Shown here: positions 26,398 to 35,778 of the stretch, piece by piece
How positions within the stretch are numbered: position 1 is the first letter of the stretch
Layout: each line of letters starts with the position of its first letter
DNA from: Rhizobium sp.
GTDB lineage: Bacteria > Pseudomonadota > Alphaproteobacteria > Rhizobiales > Rhizobiaceae
Length of the DNA: 64,000 nt
Assembly: GCA_019739215.1 (NCBI GenBank)
Contig: JAHHDR010000013.1
Coordinates: forward strand, 51,553-115,552
Reading direction: 5' to 3'
Notes under the pieces: model-generated
Databases searched by the model: none
Told to the model about the DNA's origin: nothing
What the model saw: only the letters and a program-made list of their open reading frames with translations
Position numbers and translations under genes: made by a program

Positions 26398-26438
26398 ATC
26401 CGCGTTAAATATAACGCTACCTATATCGATCCGCGTTA
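26398..26438. promoter_or_regulatory. Candidate Rrf2 operator repeats
   Basis: Upstream of the Rrf2 gene lies a perfect inverted repeat GCGTTA-AATA-TAACGC (26402-26417), and ATCCGCGTTA occurs twice (26398-26407, 26429-26438). The position fits autoregulation. Binding is inferred. Confidence 0.5.
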
Positions 26439-26568
26439 GAGAGTCAACTAGGTTGCGATACATGCGGCGGATCACTGCTGAACGCCACCGTGTTGCTTAT
26501 GTTCGACAAAGGGGAGCAAGGCAGCCCTCGGGTATGACGGATCTCGGGACCGCTCCGTGTCTTCTCGT

Positions 26569-28593
26569 TCAGCCGTCTGCTCCAAGAGATAACGGAAGTG
26601 AAAAAGCGCATCTCGTGCCGCTGGGTACGTTCGGCGTATACCACAGCTCTCCGTTATGAGCCTCGACGGCGGATCGGCAGATCACCAGCCCCATACCCAT
26701 TCCGCTTTCTTTGGTGCTGAAAAAAGATTGAGCAAACTGACCTTCCTCCGGGAAGCCGACGCCTTCATCAATGACTTCAACGACGATGCGGGTTGTCTCG
26801 GCGCGAGTACGGACCGTGACCGGCACGGTTACCCCGGGCCTCGCATCGACGGCTTCAAGGCCGTTACGGATCAGATTCAAGAGGATCTGCTGAATTTGCA
26901 CCCGGTCGATTTGCACCTCTGGCAGTTTGCGGTCGAGCTCAGTGCGGATTCCGATCTTTACACCCAGCGCGCTGCTGGACATCATGCGGGAGACTTCCTC
27001 GACAACGGCATTGGGATTCTCAAGTGACCGCTCCCTCGGGGTTCGCCGGAAGAGTGATCGTATGCTGCTGATGATCTCGCCCGCATCGCTCGCATTGACG
27101 ATCATCGCTTCCGCCGATGCGATTGCCCTTTCGACATTGGGCGTCCCGAGTGTCAACCAGCGGCGGCAGGCAGCGGCATTGGACAGCATCGCTGTCAGCG
27201 GTTGATTTATTTCGTGCGCAATCGACGCCGAAAGCTCGGCGAGGCTCGCAGCCCGTGCTGCGTCATCCAGCTTGTCCTGCATAGACCGCAAAGCTGCTTG
27301 CGACTGAACCTCCTCATGCACATCCATGAGAAACCCATACTGCCTGACACCATCACCATAAGCTTCACGAAGACCCGCATACCGGCCCTCCACCCACCTG
27401 TAGACTCCATCTGCACGACGAATGCGGAAGCGCATGACAACAACTTCGCCGTCACCAGAGCTGCGCCCATAGAGCTCGGTCAAAGCCTTGAGGTCATCGG
27501 CGTGAACGAGTTCGGCCATTGCCCGAGTTGCGTCCATGCCGCGCGTGTCCTCGCCCTTATCGGGCGATATGCCAGTGAATTCAAGCAGTTGTTTGTTGAA
27601 ATAGGTGGTGCCCTGATCGTGGCCGACGGTCCAGATCATCATGGGTATTGCGTCGACAAGCAGACGCAGTTCCTGCTCTCTGTAACGAAGTGCATCCTCT
27701 TCCCGTTTGAGGTCATCGATATCGATGGCGACGCCGTACCATTGCACCGGGTTGCCGTCCCTGTCTCGTAAGAGCTCACCACGTTGTTCTGTCCAGCGGT
27801 AGACACCATCGGCCCGCCGCATGCGGTATCGTCCTGACAACGGCTGTCCCGTCGCCAGACTGTGATTCAGCAAGTCTTCCGCGAGACCTGCGTCGTCCGG
27901 ATGAATGAGGCCAGGATTGGCGCGGCTGACACGACGCTCTTCGTATGGAATATCCTTGAGCTGGTATCCGAAGAACTTTTCCAGTCGTGTGCTGAAATGC
28001 GTGACATGGCCTTCCAGATCGCAGGCCCAAATGTTGGCAGGCAATGCCTCCACCAGCATCTCAAGCTCCTGCTCGCGTCGGCGAAGGGCAAATTCAGCAA
28101 CCTTCTGGTCTTCAATCTCGATCTGTGTTCCGTACCACGCGGTGATGTTTCCGTTCGCATCGCGGGCGGGGTGAACGGCGAGTCGATGCCAAAGGTAAAC
28201 GCCATCGTGCCGTCGCAACCGATATTCATAGGTTGCCGGCGTGCCTTGCTTAAGCGTTTCCCCCCAGTGGTTCAGGGTGCCCTGTAGATCGTCCGGGTGG
28301 ATAATTTGCGACAGCATTCCAGCATAGGCCTCGTGAAAGCGACCCTGCCTGAAATCGCTCATCTTGATGAAGCGGTCTTCGAGCCCGTAGTAGCGAAGCG
28401 CGGGCGGGCTGACATATATGAAGCGTCCGCTCGGATCGTTCGACCATCCGTGACCCGGCATTCCCTCGACAATCGCGCGGGCGTACTTGTCGACACGCCG
28501 ATCGTGACGAGTAGACCATATGCGCCAGAAATAGCCCCCGGCAAAGCCAACCGCCATAGAAGCGACTGCGATGCCCCATAATGATGCCGCCAT
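26569..28593 (-). CDS. PAS-domain sensor histidine kinase
   Basis: A 674-residue kinase with one N-terminal membrane segment (about residues 5-25) and three PAS domains (about 35-160, 165-290, 295-420; each ends in a PAC-like strand such as RADGVYRWVEGRY). The kinase domain has the H-box SIAHEINQPLTAML, an N-box LLNLIRNGLEAV, and GVGF and GMGMGLVICRS, typical of FixL/DctB-type kinases. No response regulator gene lies nearby, so its partner must be elsewhere. It could sense small aromatic, redox or gas signals through PAS; no haem-specific residue is evident. Confidence 0.9.
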   Translation of the reverse strand: MAASLWGIAVASMAVGFAGGYFWRIWSTRHDRRVDKYARAIVEGMPGHGWSNDPSGRFIYVSPPALRYYGLEDRFIKMSDFRQGRFHEAYAGMLSQIIHPDDLQGTLNHWGETLKQGTPATYEYRLRRHDGVYLWHRLAVHPARDANGNITAWYGTQIEIEDQKVAEFALRRREQELEMLVEALPANIWACDLEGHVTHFSTRLEKFFGYQLKDIPYEERRVSRANPGLIHPDDAGLAEDLLNHSLATGQPLSGRYRMRRADGVYRWTEQRGELLRDRDGNPVQWYGVAIDIDDLKREEDALRYREQELRLLVDAIPMMIWTVGHDQGTTYFNKQLLEFTGISPDKGEDTRGMDATRAMAELVHADDLKALTELYGRSSGDGEVVVMRFRIRRADGVYRWVEGRYAGLREAYGDGVRQYGFLMDVHEEVQSQAALRSMQDKLDDAARAASLAELSASIAHEINQPLTAMLSNAAACRRWLTLGTPNVERAIASAEAMIVNASDAGEIISSIRSLFRRTPRERSLENPNAVVEEVSRMMSSSALGVKIGIRTELDRKLPEVQIDRVQIQQILLNLIRNGLEAVDARPGVTVPVTVRTRAETTRIVVEVIDEGVGFPEEGQFAQSFFSTKESGMGMGLVICRSAVEAHNGELWYTPNVPSGTRCAFSLPLSLGADG

Positions 28594-29353
28594 TTTTTTC
28601 CCAGTTCAAACGGCATCCAATATGCATAGCGCGATGCCGCCAGTCTTGATTGATGTCCACCAATGTAGCTTGCGATGGAGTTTGTGCCATAGCAGGTTTC
28701 GACCATTGTATTGGGTTGAGGTCACCGGCGTCCATGACAGCCGCTGCCTTATCTTGAAGCGCGAATGCCGGACTGACTGGCAGCCCGCTCTTTCCAGATC
28801 AACTTGTGTATATCTTGCTGTTGGCCGCAGGGCCGGCACTATTAGGCCACTTGCCGCGTGGGCGCGTCATGGACGTTCCAATAGGCGCCGAGACCGAAAC
28901 CTTCTGCAGGCAATCCTGACTCGAAACCGCGAGTGCGCCCTTTGTTCTCAAAATCGCTGAACTGTCGATTATCTTCCCTCGCTCAGCGGGAAAAGATCGT
29001 GCGCCTGGTCATGCATGGGCGTACCAATGGCTTGCGAAGCAGATCGGAGCTCCTGCGCGCGTGCGGCCCACTTTATTCCGGTTCTGTGATCGTCGGCGGC
29101 ATGACCTTGGCAGCCATCATAGGTGCAACAGTTGTGCAGAGGTTGCTTGCCGCGTTCAGCTGAATGACCGAGCACCCTGGGCGATGGTGAATCCAACTTG
29201 GGGGTCGGCATTGATCGCGTTGCCTCTCGTTCGGCAAAAGGCCGATAGTTTCCGAGAACCGGTTAGATAACCAGATGTGGTCGTCAAAAGCCTGTAATGG
29301 CCCGGCTCCGATATACGGTTCAATCGAAGTCGGGCCATAATGCGTGATAACTG
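28594..29353. other. 760-bp stretch with no supported gene
   Basis: Short open frames exist on both strands (for example 28571-28960 plus and 28933-29163 plus) but none has a ribosome-binding site, a protein-like composition or a recognised motif. No clear repeat or RNA structure was seen. It may be decayed DNA within the cargo. Confidence 0.5.
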
Positions 29354-30124
29354 TCAGGCGGCAGTCTTTGACCGCCGATCAAGCCACTCTCGTACTGTTG
29401 TATGTCCCAACGTCGCGCTCCTGTTCGGCACGAGGGAGGACTCTGTCACGGTCGCACCAAAGTAGCTTACGGACTTATCAGCGATGACATCGGGTGCATT
29501 GGGCGTACCTGCGAGATAATCCTGCATAATGGCTTTGAAACTGGCAAGTTCCGGGCCCGCGATGTCAAGGATGCCGTTCTTTGGTGTCGACAGCGCGGTC
29601 TTAACAAGCAGAGCAGCAACATCGTCGGCCGCAATTGGCTGGAAAGAAATCGCAGGCACGCGCATGACGCCATCAGAGGTATATGCTTCGGCAAGGGTGG
29701 AAAGAAATTCGAAGAACTGGGTTGCGCGCACAATCGTGTAGGGCGCTCCCGAACTCCTGACCTCAGCCTCCTGCGCCATTTTCCCGTCGAGGTATGGATT
29801 GCTCACCAGACCGTCGGTCCCGACGATAGACAGAACGACATGATGGCGAACGCCCGCCTGCTTTCCCGCCGCGGCCAAGTTCCTGCTGCACGTCCCAAAA
29901 AAGTCGCGTACGACGTCCCGTTCGAAGGATAGCAGATTGGAGGTGTCGATGACGGCATCCGCCCCGGCGAGCGCCGCGTCAAGACCCTCGCCAGTGTAGA
30001 CATTGATTCCGGTACTCGGGGATGCGGCAAGCGCGTCATGGCCGTCAGCCTTGAGCAACGCGACGACCTTCGTACCTATAAGGCCAGAGCCACCGATGAC
30101 TACGATCTTCTTGGGCGAACTCAT
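29354..30124 (-). CDS. NmrA-like NAD(P)-binding SDR protein
   Basis: The 256-residue protein starts at 30124 (AGGA three bases upstream) with MSSPKKIVVIGGSGLIGTKV, the GxxGxxG dinucleotide-binding motif of atypical SDR/NmrA proteins. Further signs are GADAVIDTSN, HHVVLSIVGTD and YTIVRATQFFEFL. It lacks a clear YxxxK catalytic pair, as in the NmrA group, so it may be a redox sensor or a reductase. It is a paralogue of the protein at 31231-31989: both end in similar FG-(T/S)-LxP-A-LG-REWL-like segments. Confidence 0.85.
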   Translation of the reverse strand: MSSPKKIVVIGGSGLIGTKVVALLKADGHDALAASPSTGINVYTGEGLDAALAGADAVIDTSNLLSFERDVVRDFFGTCSRNLAAAGKQAGVRHHVVLSIVGTDGLVSNPYLDGKMAQEAEVRSSGAPYTIVRATQFFEFLSTLAEAYTSDGVMRVPAISFQPIAADDVAALLVKTALSTPKNGILDIAGPELASFKAIMQDYLAGTPNAPDVIADKSVSYFGATVTESSLVPNRSATLGHTTVREWLDRRSKTAA

Positions 30125-30710
30125 TCTTCCTGTCTCCTGATTCAGCTTCACTTGCCTGGCTTGCTGTCGGATGTGTTGGGCGCAGCCGCAGATGGATGCG
30201 AAGTTTCGAAAACCGTCCCATGCCGGTATCTCGGAGCGGCTGACGGCCACGCCAGCGGACAGTGGCAAAGACTATGTCGAACAACAGAACTGCTTCTGCT
30301 TTCCCACGAGCCAGCAAAGATCAGGTTATCGGGCGGAGAGGCCAGCTAACAATGTAAACGAAGGTATGCGGTCGAGCCGCCTCGACAGGGCTGCGATGCG
30401 CGGCCATTCCTTGAAGAGCGTCGCTGCTATTGACCGATCGGTGATTGGCAGACCGACTCCTAGGTCGGCATGGCGGGATATACTCACGTACACTTGTCGC
30501 ATGGGGCAGACGGAATAGGCTGCACCAATCGCCTCAACCCTCCCAGTCAGGCGACCCGTGAAGTTCCCGTCCTTCCGTTCCCAAGGCGGGCACCTGGACC
30601 ATTGGTCCAACAGGGCTGCCGGCTGCCGCCGCTCCGGCAGCCCCTTTTTTTTGGGGGCTAATGCAATCGTTCGCGGCTGTGCTCTCAAGAAACCCAGCCA
30701 GCCGCAGCTA
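30125..30710. other. Gap with an orphan plus-strand terminator
   Basis: The 586-bp gap holds no convincing gene. Its only clear structure is the strong intrinsic terminator at 30613-30652 on the plus strand, which has no plus-strand coding gene upstream. A small RNA is possible. Confidence 0.5.
30613..30652 (+). terminator. Strong intrinsic terminator without an obvious gene
   Basis: A 10-bp perfect stem (GGGCTGCCGG/CCGGCAGCCC) with an 11-base loop is followed one base later by eight T. The flanking genes are all on the minus strand, so it would end an unrecognised plus-strand transcript. Confidence 0.8.
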
Positions 30711-31127
30711 TCAGCGGAGAGGCTTGTCGAATTTGCCAGCAGAGACCTGGAAGACCTTCGACAGGGCTTCCGTGTATTCTGCTTCGTTCAGTTGACCGCG
30801 GCCCTGCGTATCGAGTTGATCCCACATTTGCGCCGCTTCTGCGTCTGTGAACTGATACGTCTCGCGGGGAATGAGCTTTTCGGTCACGAACTCCTGACGC
30901 TCGATGATGCCGTCACCGTTAAGGTCGCTCCGATTGAAGTTGGAGTGCGCGAGACGTGCTTGAAACTCCGCGATCAGCCCCTCCAACCCGTCACTGCTTC
31001 CGCTGGCCGAGCTAACCTTCGGCGCAGGCGGTTCCGGAACCTCAAACGGATTGTCCTTATCCGTAGCCTTCTTTCGCGGATTTTCGGCGATCAGGCGGAA
31101 AATGTCGTAGTTTGAACTTACATCCAT
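30711..31127 (-). CDS. EF-hand calcium-binding protein
   Basis: From ATG 31127 the protein has 138 residues. It contains one canonical EF-hand loop, DLNGDGIIERQE (residues 68-79, D68/N70/D72/E79), and a second degenerate one, DTQGRGQLNEAE, with Arg in place of the third Asp. The N-terminal third is Pro/Ser-rich and probably disordered. No signal peptide is seen, so it is likely cytoplasmic. A role in calcium sensing or structure is inferred from the motif; the partner is unknown. Confidence 0.8.
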   Translation of the reverse strand: MDVSSNYDIFRLIAENPRKKATDKDNPFEVPEPPAPKVSSASGSSDGLEGLIAEFQARLAHSNFNRSDLNGDGIIERQEFVTEKLIPRETYQFTDAEAAQMWDQLDTQGRGQLNEAEYTEALSKVFQVSAGKFDKPLR

Positions 31128-31230
31128 GAAAACAACCCCGAATGGCAATATGCTGCATCTACCAACTAGCTTCGGGAGCTTGCATAGGGCTGAATTTAGC
31201 TCGACGGGGCACCGTTTGACAGGCCATAAA

Positions 31231-31989
31231 TCACTGACTGCGGTCTGCGATAAGCCAGTCGTGGAACCGGGTTTTACCTAGCCATGCTGCGTTTCCTGGA
31301 AGCAAGGTCGTCTGGCTGATCGGCACGCCGAAATAGGTCGATTGCTCGTCCTCGACAACAGGCCGTGGATCCTCCCAGAAGGTCAGCATTTCCCGCGCGA
31401 CGTCCCCGAGAGTCATAACTTCGGGTCCGGCGATTTCCAGGACCCCACGCCCACTCGAGCCAAGTGCCGCCTGGGCAACCAACTCGGCGACCTCGGCGGC
31501 ACAGATGGGCCGAATGAATGTCCGGGGAAGCATTATGATCCCCTTGTCCTGACCCGTGGAAATGATGCCGTGAAGAAGTTCGTAGAACTGTGTCGCGCGT
31601 ATCACGGTGATCGGCAAGCCGGATGCCATAGCGAGATTTTCCTGGACCAGTTTTGCCCTGAAATACTCCGCCTCGATCAGGCGATCGGTTCCGGTAAGCG
31701 AGAGTATGACATAGTTGCTGACCTCAACGGAGGCAGCCACACTCAGAAGGTTTCTGCCGGCCTGCCGGAAGAAGCTCAAGGCGTCTTCGGAGCCAAATGA
31801 TCCTGCATTGGTGACGTCAATGATTACGTCGGCGCCCCTTGCGATTTCGAGCAGCCTGCCGGGATCCATGATGTCGATCCCGTGCGCCCGGGAAACCTCC
31901 GCAACATCATGCCCGGCTCGACGAAGATTCCTGACGACGCGGGATCCGATGAGCCCGCTTGCACCTGCCACAACAAGTCGCATCCGCAT
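31231..31989 (-). CDS. NmrA-like NAD(P)-binding SDR protein (second copy)
   Basis: Starting MRMRLVVAGASGLIGSRVVR at 31989, five bases after the end of the DoxX gene, this 252-residue protein has the GxSGxIG nucleotide-binding motif, GADVIIDVTNAGSF and ITVIRATQFYELL. It is a diverged paralogue of the 29354-30124 protein. The frame extends to 32235 but that portion overlaps DoxX. The order OYE-DoxX-NmrA with tiny gaps suggests a single operon for handling electrophiles or quinones. Confidence 0.85.
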   Translation of the reverse strand: MRMRLVVAGASGLIGSRVVRNLRRAGHDVAEVSRAHGIDIMDPGRLLEIARGADVIIDVTNAGSFGSEDALSFFRQAGRNLLSVAASVEVSNYVILSLTGTDRLIEAEYFRAKLVQENLAMASGLPITVIRATQFYELLHGIISTGQDKGIIMLPRTFIRPICAAEVAELVAQAALGSSGRGVLEIAGPEVMTLGDVAREMLTFWEDPRPVVEDEQSTYFGVPISQTTLLPGNAAWLGKTRFHDWLIADRSQ

Positions 31990-31994
31990 AGTCC

Positions 31995-32342
31995 CTACGA
32001 GGCAGGCGTCGCAGTGTATGCGACCGCAATTGCAAGACTCGAAAACGCGAGCACTATGCCTGGCGTGATCGCTGGCTTGCGGGCGCCCACTTTCAGGAGC
32101 GTCGCAGTCGCCGCGATCATCACGCACGACGCCAATCCGGCGCCGAATATCCGGGTGCTCGGGACGGCGAGAAGTATCGCCGCGACGAACTCCAGGCCTG
32201 CGGTCACGAGGTGAAAACCTTCGGGGTATCCCCACCGCCGGTAGGTCTCACGAAGATTTCCGCGAGCTAGGAAATTGTTGATCGCTCCATAGAGAAAGAA
32301 GATGGCGAGTGACCAGAACAGTAGTTCGGCGGCGATACTCAT
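31995..32342 (-). CDS. DoxX family membrane protein
   Basis: A 115-residue protein with four hydrophobic helices, starting MSIAAELLFWSLAIFFLYGA at 32342 with an AAAGG-type ribosome-binding site. The GYPEGFHLVTAGLEFVAAIL segment is typical of DoxX-like proteins, which often accompany oxidoreductases and thiol-redox systems. The much longer reading frame to 32609 is the shadow of the neighbouring gene. It lies between the Old Yellow Enzyme and NmrA genes. Confidence 0.82.
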   Translation of the reverse strand: MSIAAELLFWSLAIFFLYGAINNFLARGNLRETYRRWGYPEGFHLVTAGLEFVAAILLAVPSTRIFGAGLASCVMIAATATLLKVGARKPAITPGIVLAFSSLAIAVAYTATPAS

Positions 32343-32383
32343 CGTGAGGCCTTTCTGTCGATAGGGTGCGTTAAACGTCGCGT

Positions 32384-33443
32384 TCAGGTCATCGCGGGAT
32401 AATCGGTGTAGCCGCGCGCGCTGCCGCCGTAGAACGTGGCCCTGTCCGCTTCGTTGAAAGGCGAATGGGTCTGTACGCGACGCGCAAAATCCGGATTGGC
32501 AAGCGTCATTGAACCGTAGGATTCGATATCGGCGATATCGGCAGCCACGTCCGCGCCAATCTGTTCGCGCGGTCGGCCCGGACGGTTCAGGATGAGGGTT
32601 TGATGCCAAAGCTTGCGCAGGTCGGTCAGCAATTCTTCATTGCCCCAATGCATGACATCGAGGAAGGCAAGATGCATTTTGTCCAGCTCGCTCGCCACGT
32701 ACCGATAGAGGGCCGGGCCTTCGGCGCCTTCATCTAGGTCACCCAAGGGTCCGCCAGGAGAAATGCGAAAGCCTGTTTCGCTCTGCGCCGATTTCCGCGA
32801 CAACCGCGCTGACGACCTCTATGGCAAGGCGCGCACGGTTCTCTATCGAGCCACCATATGCATCGGTGCGAGCATTGGCGTTGGGAGCGAAAAATTGCTG
32901 AATGAGGTAGCCGTTGGCGCCGTGGATCTCGACCCCGTCGGCGCCGGCATCAATAGCGCAACGGGCCGCATGCCTGAAATCCGCGACAGTTTGCCTGATT
33001 TCAACCAGGCTCATTTCTCGCGGTGTCGGCACATCCTTTGGCCCATCGGCGGTATGGAATTGCAGTCGCGGGGCGATGGCGGAGGGCGCGATCGCTTGCA
33101 GATTGCCGATCACGTTGTCGGGGTGAGACATCCGGCCAGAGTGCATGATCTGGATGAACAAGCGACCGCCTTCAGCGTGAACGGCCGAAGTCACTCGCTT
33201 CCAGTTTTCGATATGAGCGTCGGTGTATATGCCGGGTGTGTTGATCGCGCCTTGTCCGATGTCGGAAGGCTGGGTAGCCTCGGTGAAGATGAGGCCGAGG
33301 CTGGCGCGCTGCGCGTAGTATTCGGCCATCAGGGGGGTCGGCGAGCCATCGGGGTTGGCGCGACTGCGGGTCATGGGTGCCATCGCGAGACGGTTCTTCA
33401 GAGTATAGGCGCCCAACCGGACGGATGAAAAAAGATCGGCCAT
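32384..33443 (-). pseudogene. Old Yellow Enzyme family alkene reductase, frameshifted
   Basis: The first frame (33443 to about 32779) encodes MADLFSSVRLGAYTLKNRLA through IHGANGYLIQQFFAPNANAR, the FMN barrel with the His-x2-Asn-like substrate motif. The sequence then changes frame and continues as TGFRISPGGPLGDLDEGAEG to 32384. An extra A (plus-strand TTT at 32776-32778) is enough to join the two frames; the repaired protein would have about 353 residues, the normal length. Family members reduce activated alkenes, nitro compounds and nitrate esters with NAD(P)H. It is either a recent pseudogene or a sequencing error. Confidence 0.88.
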
Positions 33444-33464
33444 AATGAGATCCTCGGCTCGGGA

Positions 33465-33794
33465 TTATCGGACGGCGATGACGGCGTGCCCGGAACCTGC
33501 CACTGTGATGCTGACGACATTGGTGATGGCGATGCCGCGGCGATTGAGTTCGCTTTCGGCGCCTTTGCTGTTCCGGACGGCATCCTGTGCGCAGCGCGCG
33601 CGCGAAGGTGTCAGGGCCTGCGCGCGCCTGGCGTCGCTCCCAAGCTGGCTGAGGTAGGAAATGTGAAAGCTGTCTATGTCCTGCAGGCTAGGGCACGCAC
33701 TTTCTTTCTTCTCCAACGCCTGCGCGTCGGTCGCCAGCGGCAGCGTAAGGGTGAGGAGGGCAAGGGCGATAGCCCTTTGGCAGCGAGATGGCAT
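33465..33794 (-). CDS. Small secreted hypothetical protein
   Basis: From ATG 33794 the 109-residue protein begins MPSRCQRAIALALLTLTLPL with a classical signal peptide, cleaved probably after ATDAQA near residue 25. The mature part has two Cys (CPSLQDIDSF and RARCAQDAV) and ends ITNVVSITVAGSGHAVIAVR. It lies just upstream of the Old Yellow Enzyme gene on the same strand. No domain is recognised. Confidence 0.6.
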   Translation of the reverse strand: MPSRCQRAIALALLTLTLPLATDAQALEKKESACPSLQDIDSFHISYLSQLGSDARRAQALTPSRARCAQDAVRNSKGAESELNRRGIAITNVVSITVAGSGHAVIAVR

Positions 33795-33911
33795 GGCTTT
33801 CGGTCCTGGTTTCTTCTGCTGGCGTTGGTGCACCGCGAGTTAGCTTATTTTGAAATGTTCCGTCAGTGTACGCAGGTATGCTTGGCAGTTGCCTCGCGCT
33901 AACCGATGCGA

Positions 33912-35504
33912 TCAGGGCTTCGGACTGAGCCATGCCACCATGGATCTGAAGATCAGGACCAGTGGGGCCGCCGCGATGAAAAGCAGTGCGATCGCCAGAA
34001 ACGCGTCGTTGAAGGCAATCGTGCCGGCTTGAGCCGAAACCTGCCTGCCCAGAAGTGTGCTGGCTGCTCTTGATGTTGCGGCGGGATCAATGCCACGCTC
34101 GATCAATGTCGCAGATATCTGCATCAGTCTGCTCAGAACCAAAGGATCGCCCGTGGGGATGTTGGCAGCGAGAACCGCGATATTTTGCATCGTGGAATGA
34201 TCGATGAAGGTCTGTAGGGAAGCCGTGCCGATCTGCCCGCCGAACAACCGACAGAAATTGAACAGCGCAACGCCATGCGCCAGCAGCTCACGTGGTAACC
34301 CACCAAGCGCAATCAACGTCAGAGACAGGAAAAGTAGCCCGAGGCCCAGCCCTCGCAACATCAGCGCGGGTTCCATCTGATCCGCTCCGGTTTCGAGCGT
34401 TGACGTCGAGAGCAACCACATGGCGGTCATGAAGCAAAGGACGCCGAAAGGTGCGGTTGTGAGAGGCGGAAACAGCCTTGCCGTTAGACAGAGTGCCACC
34501 GTGATCAGAGCGGCGATAAACACCAGGCCGCTTGGAAGGAGCAGCCATCCTGCCTCAGTTGGCGTCACGCCCAGCACGGAGATGGCGAATGCAGGGATGA
34601 GGTAGGAACTGCCCGTCAACGCAAATCCAGCGACAAAGGTGAGGCCAAAGGCGAAGGTGAAATCCTGGCTTCTGAAGACGCCAGGATGGATCAGGCGCTT
34701 CCTTCCGTTGCCGAGCTGAATGACTATGAAAGCCATCGCCGCGATTGCGCCGGCTGTCGAAAGAACGATCACGCGCTGCTCATCGAGCCAGTTCCAGCGA
34801 TTGCCCTGATTGAGTGAGAAGGTGGTCGCGAAGGCAGTGATCACAAGAAGCGCGATGCCGATGATGTTGAGGCTATCACCTTCGGTCTTCGTCTCGACCG
34901 CGCCGGCGGAAGCGATGAGCAGCAAGGCAGCCAGTCCCAGAGCAGTTGCCGTGAGATAGATCCAGACCCACGAGAGAGTATCGATCGTCCATCCTGAAGA
35001 GAGCGGCAGAAGCGCGGCGGGCGCGACGACTGCGCCAATTGCAAAGAGTGCCTGTACGAGTGGTTGTGAAGTCTTTGCAAAAACTTGGAAGAGTGCTGTT
35101 TGGGCACTGACCAGAAACACGCCTCCGGCGAAGCCCTGAAGGCCGCGAAGCATTGCGAGTAGGTTTGTTTCATCGGTCAAGGCCGCGAGACCGCAAGTGA
35201 GGGTGAGAAGGCCGACTGAAGCCCGGATGATGAAGGTCCCGCCCAAACGGCTCATCATCCATGGCGCGAGAAACAATCCGACGATCTTGGCGGCGATGTA
35301 GTTCACATCCAACCACGCCAATTCGTCCGGCGTCGCGTGGGTGTCGCCCATAATGTCTAGGCGACCGGTCACGAAGATCGTGCTCGCGGTGGCCTCGGCG
35401 AATGCGGCAAGCATTATGCCAAGCAGGAGGGTTGTCAGCCTCGCAACACTGTATGATGCTTGTGGCATATCTCCAGGCACTGGCGAGCTTGCCCCGAACA
35501 TCAT
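33912..35504 (-). CDS. MFS exporter, EmrB/DHA2 type
   Basis: A 530-residue membrane protein with about 14 predicted helices. It begins in the usual place after the end of a membrane-fusion gene (ATGA overlap at 35504). Typical segments are LLLGIMLAAFAEATAST, RGLQGFAGGVFLVSAQ and the long C-terminal domain. EmrB-type proteins pump hydrophobic drugs and work with an EmrA membrane-fusion protein. Here EmrA is reduced to its C-terminal end by an IS21-family element, so the pump probably lacks its partner. Confidence 0.88.
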   Translation of the reverse strand: MMFGASSPVPGDMPQASYSVARLTTLLLGIMLAAFAEATASTIFVTGRLDIMGDTHATPDELAWLDVNYIAAKIVGLFLAPWMMSRLGGTFIIRASVGLLTLTCGLAALTDETNLLAMLRGLQGFAGGVFLVSAQTALFQVFAKTSQPLVQALFAIGAVVAPAALLPLSSGWTIDTLSWVWIYLTATALGLAALLLIASAGAVETKTEGDSLNIIGIALLVITAFATTFSLNQGNRWNWLDEQRVIVLSTAGAIAAMAFIVIQLGNGRKRLIHPGVFRSQDFTFAFGLTFVAGFALTGSSYLIPAFAISVLGVTPTEAGWLLLPSGLVFIAALITVALCLTARLFPPLTTAPFGVLCFMTAMWLLSTSTLETGADQMEPALMLRGLGLGLLFLSLTLIALGGLPRELLAHGVALFNFCRLFGGQIGTASLQTFIDHSTMQNIAVLAANIPTGDPLVLSRLMQISATLIERGIDPAATSRAASTLLGRQVSAQAGTIAFNDAFLAIALLFIAAAPLVLIFRSMVAWLSPKP

Positions 35505-35666
35505 CAGTTCGCCTCGATATCGTCGATGCGAACGGCAACGCGAGCCGAGAGTCCCGGCACCAGTCTTCCGCGGATGGGATTTGATGTCAGCCTGATCTTG
35601 ACCGGAATGCGTTGGACGACACGAACGAAATTGCCGGTCGCATTATCGGACGGAAGAACGCTGAAG
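35504..35666 (-). pseudogene. C-terminal remnant of EmrA/HlyD membrane-fusion protein
   Basis: About 54 residues remain (SVLPSDNATGNFVRVVQRIP to VPGLSARVAVRIDDIEAN), which is the characteristic C-terminal beta-barrel region of EmrA-type adaptors. The frame enters the insertion element at 35667 and the upstream part of the gene is not found on the other side of the element. The stop overlaps the start of the exporter gene as ATGA. Confidence 0.85.
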
Positions 35667-35778
35667 TGTTGATTTGCACTGAGAGCTGACCCGGGATCGC
35701 GGAATATTATCATCGAGAATTGACCCATGTTTGAACCGTCCCTCGCGTCATCGAAGCGGGGGCTCTGGAGTGATCATC

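Noticed and set aside
28571..28960. Plus-strand 129-codon frame
   Set aside because: No start signal and Arg/Cys-rich composition unlike the neighbouring proteins.
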